The notes below the pieces were generated by a model. The model ran no database searches and had not been told where the DNA came from. It was given only the letters and a program-made list of their open reading frames with translations. The translations under genes and the position numbers were made by a program. Below are positions 30,469-40,332 of a stretch of DNA of 64,000 nucleotides, piece after piece. Source of the stretch: Sphingomonas sp. SRS2 (GTDB lineage: Bacteria; Pseudomonadota; Alphaproteobacteria; Sphingomonadales; Sphingomonadaceae); assembly GCF_000971055.1 (NCBI RefSeq), contig NZ_LARW01000047.1, positions 1-64,000 on the forward strand, given 5' to 3'. The stretch's first letter is position 1. Every line of letters starts with the position of its first letter.

Positions 30469-31418
30469 GCGGCGTCCCAATGCGCGGCGCGCTTTTCCGC
30501 CGGCACATGCGTATCGAACCACGCCTTCACCGGCGCGAGCGCGGGATGGGCCAGGTCGCGCTCGAGATAGGCCCAGACGCGCGGTTGGAAGGCGAGGTAG
30601 CGCGGCTTGCCGTCGCGCTTCCACAGCCGGGTGAAGATGCCGAGGATCTTGGCGTTGCGCTGTGCGCCGAGCAGCGCATAGGCGGCGGCGTCGAACGGAC
30701 GGCGCTCGGCATAGCGCGCGATCATCGCGGCTTCGAGCGGCGCGGGCACGTCGCGGCGGGCATCCTGGAGCAGCGAGACCAGGTCGTAGGCGGCGTGGCC
30801 AGCGAGCGCGTCCTGGAAATCGAGCAGGCCGAGGCTGCCGTCGTCGAGCAGCATGATATTCTCGGCATGATAATCGCGCAGCACGGTGATCGACTGATCG
30901 GCGCGGATCGGCGCGAGCGCCTTGTCCCATGCCGCGCCATAGCTGTCGGTATCGGCGTCGAGCCCGACCGCCGGCATGTACCACTCGGGGAACAGCCCCG
31001 CCTCGCGCTGATAGACCGCCATGTCATAGGGCGGCAGATCGCCGCAGGGGGCGCCGTGGAGATCGGCGAGCAGGTCGATCGCTTGCGCATATATGCCCGT
31101 CTCGGCGGCAGGGTCGGCCTCGATCACCTCCTTCATCCGCGCATCGCCGAAATCTTCGAGCAGGATCAGTCCCTGGTCCAGATCCTCGGCAAGGATGCGC
31201 GGCGCGCGAAAACCGATCGCGTCGAGGTGGCGGGCGACCGCGAGGAAAGGGCGGCTGTCCTCATGCTCTGGCGGCGCATCCATCAGCACGGCGCGGTCGT
31301 CGCCGCGCTCCACCCGGAAATATCGGCGGAAGCTCGCGTCGCCGGCCAGCGGCAGGATCGTGGCCCCGCTCCATCCGGCACGGTCGAGAAAGGCGGGGGC
31401 ATGCGGCGGGGGAATCAT
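30465..31418 (-). CDS. amgK: N-acetylmuramate/N-acetylglucosamine anomeric kinase
   Basis: 317-residue aminoglycoside-phosphotransferase-fold kinase that phosphorylates the anomeric carbon of MurNAc or GlcNAc. Visible: PLAGDASFRRYFRV (nucleotide loop), LILLEDFGDARM, catalytic LRDYHAENIMLLDD and metal-binding LGLLDFQDAL. The start at 31418 overlaps the tsaE stop (ATGA); an in-frame ATG at 31430 lies closer to GGAAGG and is an alternative. MurU follows with another ATGA overlap. Confidence 0.88.
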   Translation of the reverse strand: MIPPPHAPAFLDRAGWSGATILPLAGDASFRRYFRVERGDDRAVLMDAPPEHEDSRPFLAVARHLDAIGFRAPRILAEDLDQGLILLEDFGDARMKEVIEADPAAETGIYAQAIDLLADLHGAPCGDLPPYDMAVYQREAGLFPEWYMPAVGLDADTDSYGAAWDKALAPIRADQSITVLRDYHAENIMLLDDGSLGLLDFQDALAGHAAYDLVSLLQDARRDVPAPLEAAMIARYAERRPFDAAAYALLGAQRNAKILGIFTRLWKRDGKPRYLAFQPRVWAYLERDLAHPALAPVKAWFDTHVPAEKRAAHWDAA

Positions 31419-31912
31419 CGGGGCGGCCATCGGCCTTCCCATGCCGTGGGCGCCTGCCAAGTCAAGCGGCGCGCGTCATCGCCCTCGCGTTCGATGGAGA
31501 GGCGCAGCGTGTCGGGCCACAGCCGCGCGCCCATCCGCTCAGGCCATTCGATCAGCAGCGCGGCGTCGGCCCGCGCCTCGTCGAGGCCGAGTTCCTCGAT
31601 CTCCTCCGGATCGTCGATCCGATAGAGGTCGACATGCCAGAGCGGCAGGCTCAGCTCGGGCGGGGCATAAGGGATGACGATCGGGAAGCTCGGGCTAGGC
31701 ACATCATCCGCGAAGCCCAGCGCCGCTATCAGCCCGCGCGCGAAGGTCGTCTTGCCCGCGCCGAGATCGCCGGCCAGCGCGACGACGTCACCGGGGCGGA
31801 GCAGGCGGGCGAGGGTTGCCCCGGCCGCGGCGGTAGCTTCGGGGTTGGTGAGGTGGATGCCGTCTGGCCCATCCCCTGAGGTGGAGGGGGGAAGAATAAG
31901 TGCGTCACCCAT
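31415..31912 (-). CDS. tsaE: tRNA threonylcarbamoyladenosine biosynthesis ATPase TsaE
   Basis: P-loop ATPase that supports TsaB/TsaD in making t6A37 of ANN-decoding tRNAs. 165 residues with Walker A ALAGDLGAGKTTFARGL, SPSFPIVIPY in the switch region and LWHVDLYRIDDPEEIEELGLDE. The ATG at 31912 shares its A with the divL stop (TGATG). Confidence 0.94.
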   Translation of the reverse strand: MGDALILPPSTSGDGPDGIHLTNPEATAAAGATLARLLRPGDVVALAGDLGAGKTTFARGLIAALGFADDVPSPSFPIVIPYAPPELSLPLWHVDLYRIDDPEEIEELGLDEARADAALLIEWPERMGARLWPDTLRLSIEREGDDARRLTWQAPTAWEGRWPPR

Positions 31913-34290
31913 CAATCGAACGCCTCGCCATGCCGCCGGGGCAGGTGGATCGTCACCGTCGTCCCGCGCCCGGGTTCGCTTTCGAGCGCGATCGAGCCGC
32001 CATGCGCCTCGACGAGCTGGCGCGTCAGGGGCAGGCCGATGCCGATCAGCTGCTTGCCCTCCTCATTGTTGGCATCGATGCGCGGATAGCTGTCGAACAC
32101 GCGGGCGCGTTGCGCAGCATCCATGCCCTGGCCCGTGTCGGAGACCGTCCAGATGATCATGTCGTCGTCGCCATGGACGCGGATCGTCACGCGGCCCTGC
32201 GGCGGGGTGTAGCTGATCGCATTGTTGAGCAGGTGATCGGCGATCTGGCGCAGGCGGCGCGGATCGCCGCGCATCAGCCCGAGCTCGGACTCGATATCGA
32301 CGATCAGCGACACCGGCTTGGCGGCGGCGGCGCGGCCGGCGGCTTCGATCGCCTCGCCCAGCAGCGCGCCGATATCGACATGCTCTTCGGCCAGCGGCAG
32401 GTTGCCCGCCGCGCCCTGAGTCAGGTCGAGCACATCTTCGACCAGCGAACCGAGCCGGCCGACCGAGGTCAGGATCGCCTTGACATATTCCCCGGCGACG
32501 TTGGGCAGTTCGCCGGCATAGCCCGCGTCGAGCAGTTCGGCGAAGCCCGCGATCGAGGTCAGCGGAACGCGCAGCTCGTAGCTCATATTGGCGACGAAGG
32601 CGGTCTTGAGCTTGTCGGCTTCTTCCAGTGCATCGGCGCGCCCGCGCAGCGCCTCCTCGATCCCGCGCGAGGCGGTGATGTCGAGCAGGGTGAACAGCGC
32701 GTTGCCATCGGGCAGCGGCACCACGGCGAAGTCGAAATAGCGGCCATCGGCGAGCGCCATTCGACCGGTGCGGGCCTGCCGGTCGACCGTGGCGATGCGG
32801 ACCAGCTCGCGCAGCAGCTGCGCCCGCGACGGATCGGCGAGCTTGGCGGCAACCAGCTCGACCATCGCGTCGACGCGCAGATTCTGCGCGACGTCGGCGT
32901 CGGACAGGCCCCAGATGTCGCGGAAGCCCTGGTTCCAGATGTGCAGCCGTCCGTCCGACGCGAACACGCCGATCGCCTCGAACAGATTGTCGAACGTCGC
33001 GGCGCGCACCCGCAGCAGCGTATCGCGCGCGCTCGACAGCTGGACCTGCTCGGTGCGGTCCTCGAAGAACAGCAGCAGTCCGCCATTGGGAAGCGGCTGG
33101 GCGACGACGCGCAGATGCTGGCCGCCCGGCAGCGTCCAGGTCTCCTCGATCGCATCGACCGCGTTGAACCAGCCGCGCCTTTCGGTCTTCCAGCCGGGAA
33201 AGTCGCGCGCTTCGGGCAGGCGCTGGGTCTCGCGCATCCGTTCGAGCACTCGGTCGAATTCGGGCCGGTCGGCGAGCCATTCGGGGGCGAGCGAGAAGAA
33301 TTGCAGGAAGGGCTGGTTGTAGAAGACCAGGCTGCGGTCGGGCGCGAACTGGGCGACGCCGGCCGACAGCCGGTCGAACAGCTCGCGCTGGGCCTCCTGG
33401 AAACTGCCCAGCTCGGATCGGGTCTGTTCGAGGTCCTGGATGTCGAAGGCGTAACCCGCGACGCCATGCTCGCCCATCGGCACGTCGACGATCCGCATCG
33501 TCCGGCGCTGGCCCGACAGTGTGACGGGGACGACATTGGTCTTGATCCGGCCGCTGTCGCGTGCCGCGAGCGCGGTGGCGCGCGGCGCGCGGCCCTCGGC
33601 GGCGTCGATCAGCTCGACTCCGCGGGTGACGACATCCTCGGCGCTCACGCCCTCGACCGCAGCGACATAGGCCGAATTGACCAGAGCGAGCTTCAGGTCG
33701 GGGCCGCGATGCCACATCGGGAAGGGCGCGGCCTCGATCAGCGCGAGGCAGCTGTCGAGCGCGTCGCTGATCGCGGCGGCTTCCTGCGACAGGCGGGTGA
33801 TGATCCGCTCGCTGTCGCTATGGTCGAACAGCCAGATGATCACGCCGTCGCCGACCGGGGCGGGGGAGGGGCGGCCGCGCGCCATCAGCACCCGGTCGGT
33901 GCCGCTCAGGTGGAGGACGCGCTCGAACTGCCGGCCGGCCTGGTTGGCGGCGGCGATGTCGGCGGCGAGCCCCTCGGCGTCGACCACCGATATGCCGCCG
34001 CCGTCGCTGCCCGCCATCGCGTCGATGCTGGCGGGAACAGCGGGAAGGCCGAGCCAGTGCGCGAGCCGGCTGTCGGCGGCGATCCGCCCGTCGAGCCCGA
34101 CCCGGAAGGGGAGCGCGGGCGCGGTGCCGATCAGCGCCGCCTGCCGCTCGATATCGCGGGCGCGCGCCTTCGCGACCGCGTCACGGCGCAACCCCATGAT
34201 GATCGACGCCACGGCGGCGGCGACCCACAGCGCCACGATGATCGCGAGCATCAGCGCGGCGATCGGATCGAGCTGGATCATGTCGGACAT
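31912..34290 (-). CDS. divL: DivL-type PAS sensor pseudokinase (Tyr in the H-box)
   Basis: 792 residues. An N-terminal membrane helix (about 10-34) is followed by several PAS-like domains, a DHp domain and an ATPase domain (N-box HLLNNAISYTPP, G1 DTGQGMD, G2 GIGLPLTRQL). The H-box reads ANMSYELRVPLTSI: Tyr571 (codon TAC at 32578-32580) replaces the phospho-acceptor His. That is the hallmark of Caulobacter DivL, which binds DivK-P and controls CckA and CtrA activation. The same length range and single N-terminal helix fit DivL. It heads the divL-tsaE-amgK-murU run, and ahcY lies nearby. Confidence 0.85.
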   Translation of the reverse strand: MSDMIQLDPIAALMLAIIVALWVAAAVASIIMGLRRDAVAKARARDIERQAALIGTAPALPFRVGLDGRIAADSRLAHWLGLPAVPASIDAMAGSDGGGISVVDAEGLAADIAAANQAGRQFERVLHLSGTDRVLMARGRPSPAPVGDGVIIWLFDHSDSERIITRLSQEAAAISDALDSCLALIEAAPFPMWHRGPDLKLALVNSAYVAAVEGVSAEDVVTRGVELIDAAEGRAPRATALAARDSGRIKTNVVPVTLSGQRRTMRIVDVPMGEHGVAGYAFDIQDLEQTRSELGSFQEAQRELFDRLSAGVAQFAPDRSLVFYNQPFLQFFSLAPEWLADRPEFDRVLERMRETQRLPEARDFPGWKTERRGWFNAVDAIEETWTLPGGQHLRVVAQPLPNGGLLLFFEDRTEQVQLSSARDTLLRVRAATFDNLFEAIGVFASDGRLHIWNQGFRDIWGLSDADVAQNLRVDAMVELVAAKLADPSRAQLLRELVRIATVDRQARTGRMALADGRYFDFAVVPLPDGNALFTLLDITASRGIEEALRGRADALEEADKLKTAFVANMSYELRVPLTSIAGFAELLDAGYAGELPNVAGEYVKAILTSVGRLGSLVEDVLDLTQGAAGNLPLAEEHVDIGALLGEAIEAAGRAAAAKPVSLIVDIESELGLMRGDPRRLRQIADHLLNNAISYTPPQGRVTIRVHGDDDMIIWTVSDTGQGMDAAQRARVFDSYPRIDANNEEGKQLIGIGLPLTRQLVEAHGGSIALESEPGRGTTVTIHLPRRHGEAFD

Positions 34291-34301
34291 GGCACGCTTC
34301 T

Positions 34302-34340
34302 AGAGCGGGATCGCGCGGGGTGGAAGCCGCGCTTCCGCCG
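34302..34340. repeat. Left-half remnant of the two-hairpin repeat
   Basis: AGAGCGGGATCG, then GGTGGAAGC and CGCTTCCGCCG match the first half of the elements at 11981 and 46372. The second hairpin is absent. Located in the divL upstream region, 12 bp from the start codon. Confidence 0.5.
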
Positions 34341-34437
34341 CCCGCAGAAGAAGCATTACATCGCCGGATATTTGCGTTAGGCTGACCTCAGGCGGCGAAG
34401 ACCGCGACGGCAAGGACGGTGGATGAGAGGAGAGGCT

Positions 34438-34527
34438 ATGTCGGTGCTCGACGTTATGGCTGATCGCGCGTGCGTTGTGCTCAGCGTGGCTGGTGTGTTG
34501 TGGGTGGTATCGACCCTGCTGCTCTGA
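34438..34527 (+). CDS. 29-residue single-helix membrane microprotein (putative)
   Basis: ATG at 34438 preceded by AGGAG with 5 nt spacing, and stop at 34525-34527. The peptide is a short polar N-terminus (MSVLDVMADRA) followed by one uninterrupted hydrophobic helix (VVLSVAGVLWVVSTLLL), the pattern of bacterial membrane microproteins. It lies alone on the plus strand between divL (divergent) and the efflux channel gene (convergent). Too short for usual gene finders. No family recognised. Confidence 0.5.
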   Translation: MSVLDVMADRACVVLSVAGVLWVVSTLLL

Positions 34528-34553
34528 ATATCCCGCTATGCGTGATGGCCGGC

Positions 34554-35978
34554 CTATCTGAGGCCGCCGCCGAGCGCGCGATAAAGCTCCACGGTGTTGC
34601 GCGCGCGGACGAGTCGCGTCGCGACCAGCGCCTGTTCGGCGGCATAATAAGTGCGTTGCGCGTCGAGCGTCGTCAGGAAGGGATCGATCCCGGCCCGGAA
34701 GCGCGCATCCGATAGGCGATAGGCGATTCGCGCGCCTTCCCGCCGCGACGTTATCGCATCGAGCTGGGTGGTCATCGTACCGCGCCGCGCCAGCGCGTCG
34801 GCCACTTCGCGGAAGCCCGACTGCACCGCGCGCTCATAGCTTGCGAGCAACGCGGCGCGTGTCGCCTCGGCATAGCGCAGATTGCCGCGATTCCGCCCGA
34901 AGTCGAAGATCGGCAGGCTGGCCGATGGCGCCACCGACCAGAAATCGCTTCCCGATGTGAAGAGGTTGGACAGCCCCAGGCTCATCGTGCCGAAGGCGGC
35001 GGTCAGCGACAGGCGCGGAAAGAAGGCTGCCCGCGCCGCGCCGATATCGGCGTTGGCCGCCCGCAGCTGATGCTCAGCGGCGGCGATGTCGGGCCGGCGC
35101 AGCAGCATATCCGACGGCAGATCGGCGGGCAGGTTGTCCAGCGTCAAATCCTGCGTGCCAAGCTCGGCGGGTAGTTGGCCGGCCGGTACGGTCGTCCCGG
35201 CGAGCAGGTTGAGCGCGTTCTGATCCTGCGCGACCAGCGTGGTCGCCTCGGCGATGTCCGAGCGCGCTTGATCATGACTGGTCTGCGCCTGGCGCATTTC
35301 GAGTTCGGAGGCGACGCCGACGCGAAAGCGCGCCTGGGTCAGCGCAAGCGTCTCGCCGAACGCCTTCTCCAGATCGCGCGCGATGCGCAGCCGCTCCTGA
35401 TCCGCCGCCATCGTCAGCCATGCGCTCGCGATTTCGGCGATCAGGCTGACCTGCGCGGCATTTCGATTTTCCGCCGCGGCGAAATATTGCTCCTGCGCCG
35501 ATCGGCTCAAATTGCGGAGGCGGCCGAACAGATCGATCTCCCACGCCGAAATGCCCAGCGACGCGGAATAGACGTCGGTCCGCCCGCTGCCTGCGCTCGC
35601 TGTTCCACCGCCGGTCGTGGTGAGAGGCGATTTCTGAAAGGTCGCGCCAGCGTCGGCGCCCAGGGTTGGCAGGATGTCGGCGCGCTGGACACGATACAGC
35701 GCCCGCGCCTGCTCGACATTGGCGACGGCGATGCGCAGGTCGCGATTATTCTCCAGCGCCGTCGCGATCAGCTGGCGGAGCCGATCGTCGAGGAAGAAAT
35801 CGCGCCAGGCGGTGTCGGCCGGGGCGATCGCCGCGGTGGCGTCCGCCGGCACGGCATAAGCAGGCCCTTGCGGTGCCGCAGCCGGCGCCGGCAAGGTCGG
35901 CCGGACGTAGCGGGGCGCGAGATCGCATCCGCCCAGCATCAGCGCCATCAGCACGATACCCGATCGCAGCACGGTCAT
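34554..35978 (-). CDS. Efflux outer-membrane lipoprotein (OprM/NodT family)
   Basis: Outer-membrane channel of a tripartite RND pump. 474 residues with lipobox [14 protein letters not shown], hence lipidated, and two outer-membrane-efflux-protein repeats ([19 protein letters not shown]..., then [19 protein letters not shown] with [17 protein letters not shown]). The start at 35978 overlaps the pump stop by ATGA. It is the third gene of the fusion protein-pump-channel operon. Confidence 0.93.
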   Translation of the reverse strand: MTVLRSGIVLMALMLGGCDLAPRYVRPTLPAPAAAPQGPAYAVPADATAAIAPADTAWRDFFLDDRLRQLIATALENNRDLRIAVANVEQARALYRVQRADILPTLGADAGATFQKSPLTTTGGGTASAGSGRTDVYSASLGISAWEIDLFGRLRNLSRSAQEQYFAAAENRNAAQVSLIAEIASAWLTMAADQERLRIARDLEKAFGETLALTQARFRVGVASELEMRQAQTSHDQARSDIAEATTLVAQDQNALNLLAGTTVPAGQLPAELGTQDLTLDNLPADLPSDMLLRRPDIAAAEHQLRAANADIGAARAAFFPRLSLTAAFGTMSLGLSNLFTSGSDFWSVAPSASLPIFDFGRNRGNLRYAEATRAALLASYERAVQSGFREVADALARRGTMTTQLDAITSRREGARIAYRLSDARFRAGIDPFLTTLDAQRTYYAAEQALVATRLVRARNTVELYRALGGGLR

Positions 35979-38900
35979 GCCTGGCTCTCCCCGGATGCCG
36001 CGTGGTGCTGGCCGAACAGGCGCTTCACCACGGTGAAGAAGACCGGCACGAAGAAGATGGCGAGAACCGTTGCCGACAGCATGCCGCCGACCACTGCCCA
36101 GCCGATCGCATTCTGACCGCCCGCGCCTGCGCCGTTCGACAGCGCCAGCGGCAGCACGCCGAAGATGAAGGCGAACGAGGTCATCAGGATCGGCCGCAGC
36201 CGCAGCCGCGCCGCTTCCAGCGCCGCCTCCGCCGCGCCCAGCCCGTGGCGCATCTTCTCCTCGGCGAACTCGATGATCAGGATCGCGTTTTTCGCCGCCA
36301 CGCCGATCGTCGTTATCAATCCGACCTGAAGGTAAATGTCGTTTTCGAGCCCGGCGATCCAGGCGGCGAGAACCGCCCCCAGCACGCCGAGCGGCACGAC
36401 CAGCAGCACCGCGATCGGCACCGACCAGCTCTCGTACAACGCGGCCAGGCACAGGAAGACGATCAGCAGCGACAATGCATATAGCAGGGGCGTCTGACCG
36501 CCCGACAGCTTCTCCTCATAGGACAGGCCGGTCCATTCGAAGCCGACGCCGGCCGGCAGCTTGGCGGCATGTTCCTCCATCGCCGCCATCGCCGTTCCAG
36601 TGCTCATACCGGGGGCCGGGGCGCCCATGATCTCGAACGAAGATACGCCGTTATAGCGTTCGAGGCGCGAGGGACCGAAGCGCCAGTCCGTCCGGCTGAA
36701 GGCGTCGAATGGCGCCATTGTCCCGGTCTTGCCGCGAACATGAAAGGCGCCGATCGCTTCGGGCGTGGTGCGGAACTGTGCATCGGCCTGCATATAGACG
36801 CGCTTGACCCGGCCACGATCGATAAAGTCGTTGATATAGGACCCGCCCAATGCGGTGCTGAGCGTTTCGTTGATGTCGGCCTGGGCGAGCCCCAGAGCGC
36901 CGGCCGCAGGTTGGTCGACCGTCAGCTTGAGCTGGGGCGTGTCCTCCAGGCCATTGGGCCGGACCTGTGCGAGCCGCTTGTCCTGCATGGCCATGCCGAG
37001 CAACTGGTTACGCGCCGCCAGCAGCGCCTCATGGCCGATATTGTCACGGTCCTTGAGCTGAAAATCAAAGCCGGTCGCGGTCGCAAGCTCGGGCACCGCG
37101 GGCGGTACGAAGCCGATCACCATGCCGGCGCGCATCTGGGCGAAGGCGGCATTGGCGCGCTGAGCGATCGCGGCGACGCGATCCTCCTTGCCCTTGCGCT
37201 CCTTCCAGTCCTTCAGCTTGACGAAGGTGATGCCGACATTCTGTCCCTGCCCGCCGAAGCCGAACCCGGCGATCGTGAACACGTCGGCGACAACATCCTT
37301 CTCGGCGTTCGCGAAATGCTTCTGCACGCGGTCCAGCGTGCGAGCGGTCTCCTCGATCGACGCGCCGCTCGGCAGCGTCACCTGGGCGAGCATCGTGCCC
37401 TGATCTTCGGCGGGCAGGAATCCCGACGGCAGGCGCAGGAAGATAAACGCCATCACCGCGACGATCAGCCCGTAGACCAGCAGGGTTCGTCCCCAGCGGC
37501 GCTCGACCGTGCGCACGCCATGATCATAGCGTTCGATGCCGCGATCGAAGGTGCGATTGAACCAGCCGAAGAAGCCCTTGCGCTCGCCCTGATGATGGGC
37601 GGGCTTCAGGATCGCCGCGCACAGCGCCGGGGTTAGGATGAGCGCCACCAGCACCGACAACACCATCGACGATACGATCGTGATCGAGAACTGGCGATAG
37701 ATCACGCCGGTGGAGCCGCCGAAGAAGGCCATCGGCAGGAAGACGGCGGAAAGCACCAGGCCGATGCCGATCAGCGCGCCGCTGATCTCGTTCATCGACT
37801 TGTACGCCGCCTCCCTGGGCGTCAGCCCCTCGGTCTGGATCAGCCGCTCGACATTTTCCACGACGACGATCGCGTCATCGACGAGCAGGCCGATCGCCAG
37901 CACCATGCCGAACAGGGTAAGCGTGTTGATGGTGAACCCGGCCAGCAGCAGGATCGCGAACGTCCCGAGCAGCACCACCGGCACCGCGATCGTCGGGATC
38001 AGTGTGGCGCGCCAGTTTTGCAGGAACAGGAACATCACCACGAAGACGAGGACGATCGCCTCGATCAGCGTGTGGATCACCTGCTCAACCGACAACCGCA
38101 CGAAGGTCGAGTTGTCGACGGGGTACGTCACTTTGATTCCCGGCGGGAAGGTTTTCGCGAGTTCGCTTACCGCTGCTTTGACGTCGTCGACGGTTTGCAG
38201 CGCATTGGCGCCCGGCGCTAGCTTGATGCCGAGGCCCGAGGCCGGATGACCATTGAGCCGCGCCACGAAGGAGTAGTTTTCGGAGCCCAGTTCGACCCGC
38301 GCGACATCGGCCAGCGTCACCACCGATCCATCGGGGTTCGAGCGCACCAGGATCGCGCGGAATTCCTCCGCCGTGCGCAGCCGCGACTGAGCGGTCACGA
38401 CCGCGTTGAGCGTCTGGCCCTGCACCGTCGGCAGGCCGCCGATCTGGCCGGCCGACACCTGGGCGTTTTGCGCGCGAACCGCCGCTTTCACATCGGCGAC
38501 GGTGACGCCGAGCGCGGCCATCTTGAACGGATCTATCCAGATGCGCATCGCATATTGCGCACCGAGCACCTGGGTATCGCCGACGCCGTCGATCCGGCTG
38601 ATCGGATCCTGCAGCCTCGACACGATATAGTCGCCCAGATCGACCTGATCGTGCCTGCCGTCATCCGAATGGAGGCCGACGATCAGCAGGAAGTTGGCCG
38701 TCGATTTGGTTACCCGCAGGCCCTGCTGCTGGACCTCCTGGGGAAGCAGCGGCAGCGCCTGCTGCAGCTTGTTCTGGACCTGGACCTGGGCAGTGTCGGC
38801 ATTGGTGCCCTGTTCGAACGTCAGGGTGATCGCAAGATTGCCGGCGGCGTCGCTGGTCGAGGCGAAATAGCGCAGATTGTCGATGCCCTTCATCTGCTGT

Positions 38901-39100
38901 TCGATGATCTGGGTCGTCGAATTCTCGAGTGTTTCGGCGTCCGCGCCCGGATAGACGGTGGCGACCGTCACCTTTGGCGGCGCGATCTCCGGGAACTGCT
39001 CGGTGGACAGGGTTTGCAGCGCCAGCACCCCGGCGAGCATCAGGATGATCGCGACGACCCAGGCGAAAATCGGCCGATCGATAAAATAGCGTGACAGCAT
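35975..39100 (-). CDS. RND multidrug efflux permease (HAE1 family)
   Basis: 1041-residue AcrB/MexB-like inner-membrane proton antiporter; start [18 protein letters not shown] is canonical. Two halves each have a large periplasmic loop and six helices. The proton-relay Asp pair is in [21 protein letters not shown]. The hydrophobic C-terminal half ends [18 protein letters not shown]. It begins 3 bp after the stop of the restored fusion-protein frame and overlaps the channel gene. Likely substrates are amphiphilic drugs or solvents. Confidence 0.95.
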   Translation of the reverse strand: MLSRYFIDRPIFAWVVAIILMLAGVLALQTLSTEQFPEIAPPKVTVATVYPGADAETLENSTTQIIEQQMKGIDNLRYFASTSDAAGNLAITLTFEQGTNADTAQVQVQNKLQQALPLLPQEVQQQGLRVTKSTANFLLIVGLHSDDGRHDQVDLGDYIVSRLQDPISRIDGVGDTQVLGAQYAMRIWIDPFKMAALGVTVADVKAAVRAQNAQVSAGQIGGLPTVQGQTLNAVVTAQSRLRTAEEFRAILVRSNPDGSVVTLADVARVELGSENYSFVARLNGHPASGLGIKLAPGANALQTVDDVKAAVSELAKTFPPGIKVTYPVDNSTFVRLSVEQVIHTLIEAIVLVFVVMFLFLQNWRATLIPTIAVPVVLLGTFAILLLAGFTINTLTLFGMVLAIGLLVDDAIVVVENVERLIQTEGLTPREAAYKSMNEISGALIGIGLVLSAVFLPMAFFGGSTGVIYRQFSITIVSSMVLSVLVALILTPALCAAILKPAHHQGERKGFFGWFNRTFDRGIERYDHGVRTVERRWGRTLLVYGLIVAVMAFIFLRLPSGFLPAEDQGTMLAQVTLPSGASIEETARTLDRVQKHFANAEKDVVADVFTIAGFGFGGQGQNVGITFVKLKDWKERKGKEDRVAAIAQRANAAFAQMRAGMVIGFVPPAVPELATATGFDFQLKDRDNIGHEALLAARNQLLGMAMQDKRLAQVRPNGLEDTPQLKLTVDQPAAGALGLAQADINETLSTALGGSYINDFIDRGRVKRVYMQADAQFRTTPEAIGAFHVRGKTGTMAPFDAFSRTDWRFGPSRLERYNGVSSFEIMGAPAPGMSTGTAMAAMEEHAAKLPAGVGFEWTGLSYEEKLSGGQTPLLYALSLLIVFLCLAALYESWSVPIAVLLVVPLGVLGAVLAAWIAGLENDIYLQVGLITTIGVAAKNAILIIEFAEEKMRHGLGAAEAALEAARLRLRPILMTSFAFIFGVLPLALSNGAGAGGQNAIGWAVVGGMLSATVLAIFFVPVFFTVVKRLFGQHHAASGESQA

Positions 39101-39103
39101 CGA

Positions 39104-40269
39104 TCAGTTCGCGCTGGCCGGACGAGTGATCTGCTGCGGTGCACCGGGCGTCACGACGGTTCCGGGTCGAAGGTTCATCAGCCCCTCAACGATCAGCCGG
39201 TCGCCAGGGCGAAGGCCCCTGCTGACGATCCACTTGTCGCCGACCGGGCGATCGAGGGTTATATCGCGCTGCTCGACCTTGTTGCCCTTGCCGATGACCA
39301 GCGCGGTCGCGCGGTCGCGCGGCCGCGCGGATCGCGGGTAATCCCCTGCTGGGGAGCGAGCAGCGCGCTGGTCCGTACCCCCTCCGTCAGCCGGGCGCGG
39401 ACATACATGCCGGGCAGCAGATCACCGCGCGGATTGGCGAAGCTGGCCCGCAGCGTGACTGCGCCGCTGGTCTCATCGACCGTGACTTCCGAAAATTGCA
39501 GCCTGCCCTCAATCGGATAGGCTTTACCGTTGGGGAGCATCAAACGTACCGGCGCGCCCTCGCCGCTGCGGACGCCGCCGCCGCGCATCGTTTCCTTGAG
39601 ATCGAGCAGTTGCGCCGCCGACTGCGTAATATCCACATAGACCCGCCCGGTCTGCTGGATCGTGGCGAGCGGCTCGGCCTGCCCGGCCTGAACCAGCGCA
39701 CCCGCGGTCACGGTCGAACGGCCGATGCGGCCCGCTATAGGCGCGCGTATGCGGGTGAAGCCCAGGTTCACCGCGGCGGCATCAGCCGCCGCGCGTTGCG
39801 CCATCACGTCGGCGTTCGCCTGCTGCGCCGACGCATCGGCATTGTCGGCTTCCTGCCGGCTGACCGCATTGATCGCGACGAGTTCCCGATAGCGTTGCGA
39901 TTGCAGGCGCGTCGCGTTGATGGCGGCCTGCGCACGCGCAAGATTGCCGCGCGCGGCAGCGACGGCGGCGCGATAGGGCGCGTCCTCGACGACAAACAAC
40001 AATTGCCCCGCGCGCACATTGGCGCCTTCCTCGAACAGCCGCTGGCGGACCACGCCGCTGATCTGGGGCCTGACCTCGGACGTACCGATCGCCGAAACCC
40101 GTCCAGGGAGATCGGTGGTGAGCGCGACCGATTCGTTCGAAAGCGTGACGACGCCAACCGCGGGCGGCGGAGGCGGTGGCGGAGCTTCGCCGCCGCAACC
40201 AGCCAGCAAGAGCAGCGCGGCGATAGCCAGAGTCTTGCGTCCAAACTGGTGATCGAGGGGCGATTTCAT
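39104..40269 (-). pseudogene. RND periplasmic adaptor (membrane fusion protein), frameshifted
   Basis: Start at 40269 with lipobox LLLLAGCGG; biotinyl-lipoyl and hairpin segments (GVVRQRLFEEGANVRAGQLL, FTRIRAPIAGRIGRS) and the beta-barrel LLPGMYVRARL are intact. At 39303-39318 the 8-mer GCGGTCGC is present twice in tandem. The reading frame therefore leaves the family sequence after TRDPRGRATA and stops at 39259, giving 336 residues. Removing one 8-mer restores LVIGKGNKVEQRDITLDR and a normal C-terminus ending at 39104 (385 residues), 3 bp before the pump gene. Either a real recent or reversible mutation, or a sequencing error. Confidence 0.85.
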
Positions 40270-40294
40270 AGGATAATCTCTGGCTGGCGCGCTC

Positions 40295-40314
40295 CGGAAT
40301 GAACGTTCATTCCG
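40295..40314. promoter_or_regulatory. TetR-type operator, perfect 20-bp palindrome
   Basis: CGGAATGAACGTTCATTCCG reads identically on both strands and lies centrally in the 63-bp space between the divergent efflux operon and the tetR gene at 40333. The core GAACGTTC is typical of AcrR-like operators. Expected to be bound by the neighbouring regulator and to repress both transcripts. Confidence 0.8.
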
Positions 40315-40332
40315 ATTGCGGCGATCTACGGG

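Noticed and set aside
31900-34380. 826-codon open frame opposite divL
   Set aside because: Shadow of divL in another frame; Arg/Asp/Gly-rich composition without motifs.
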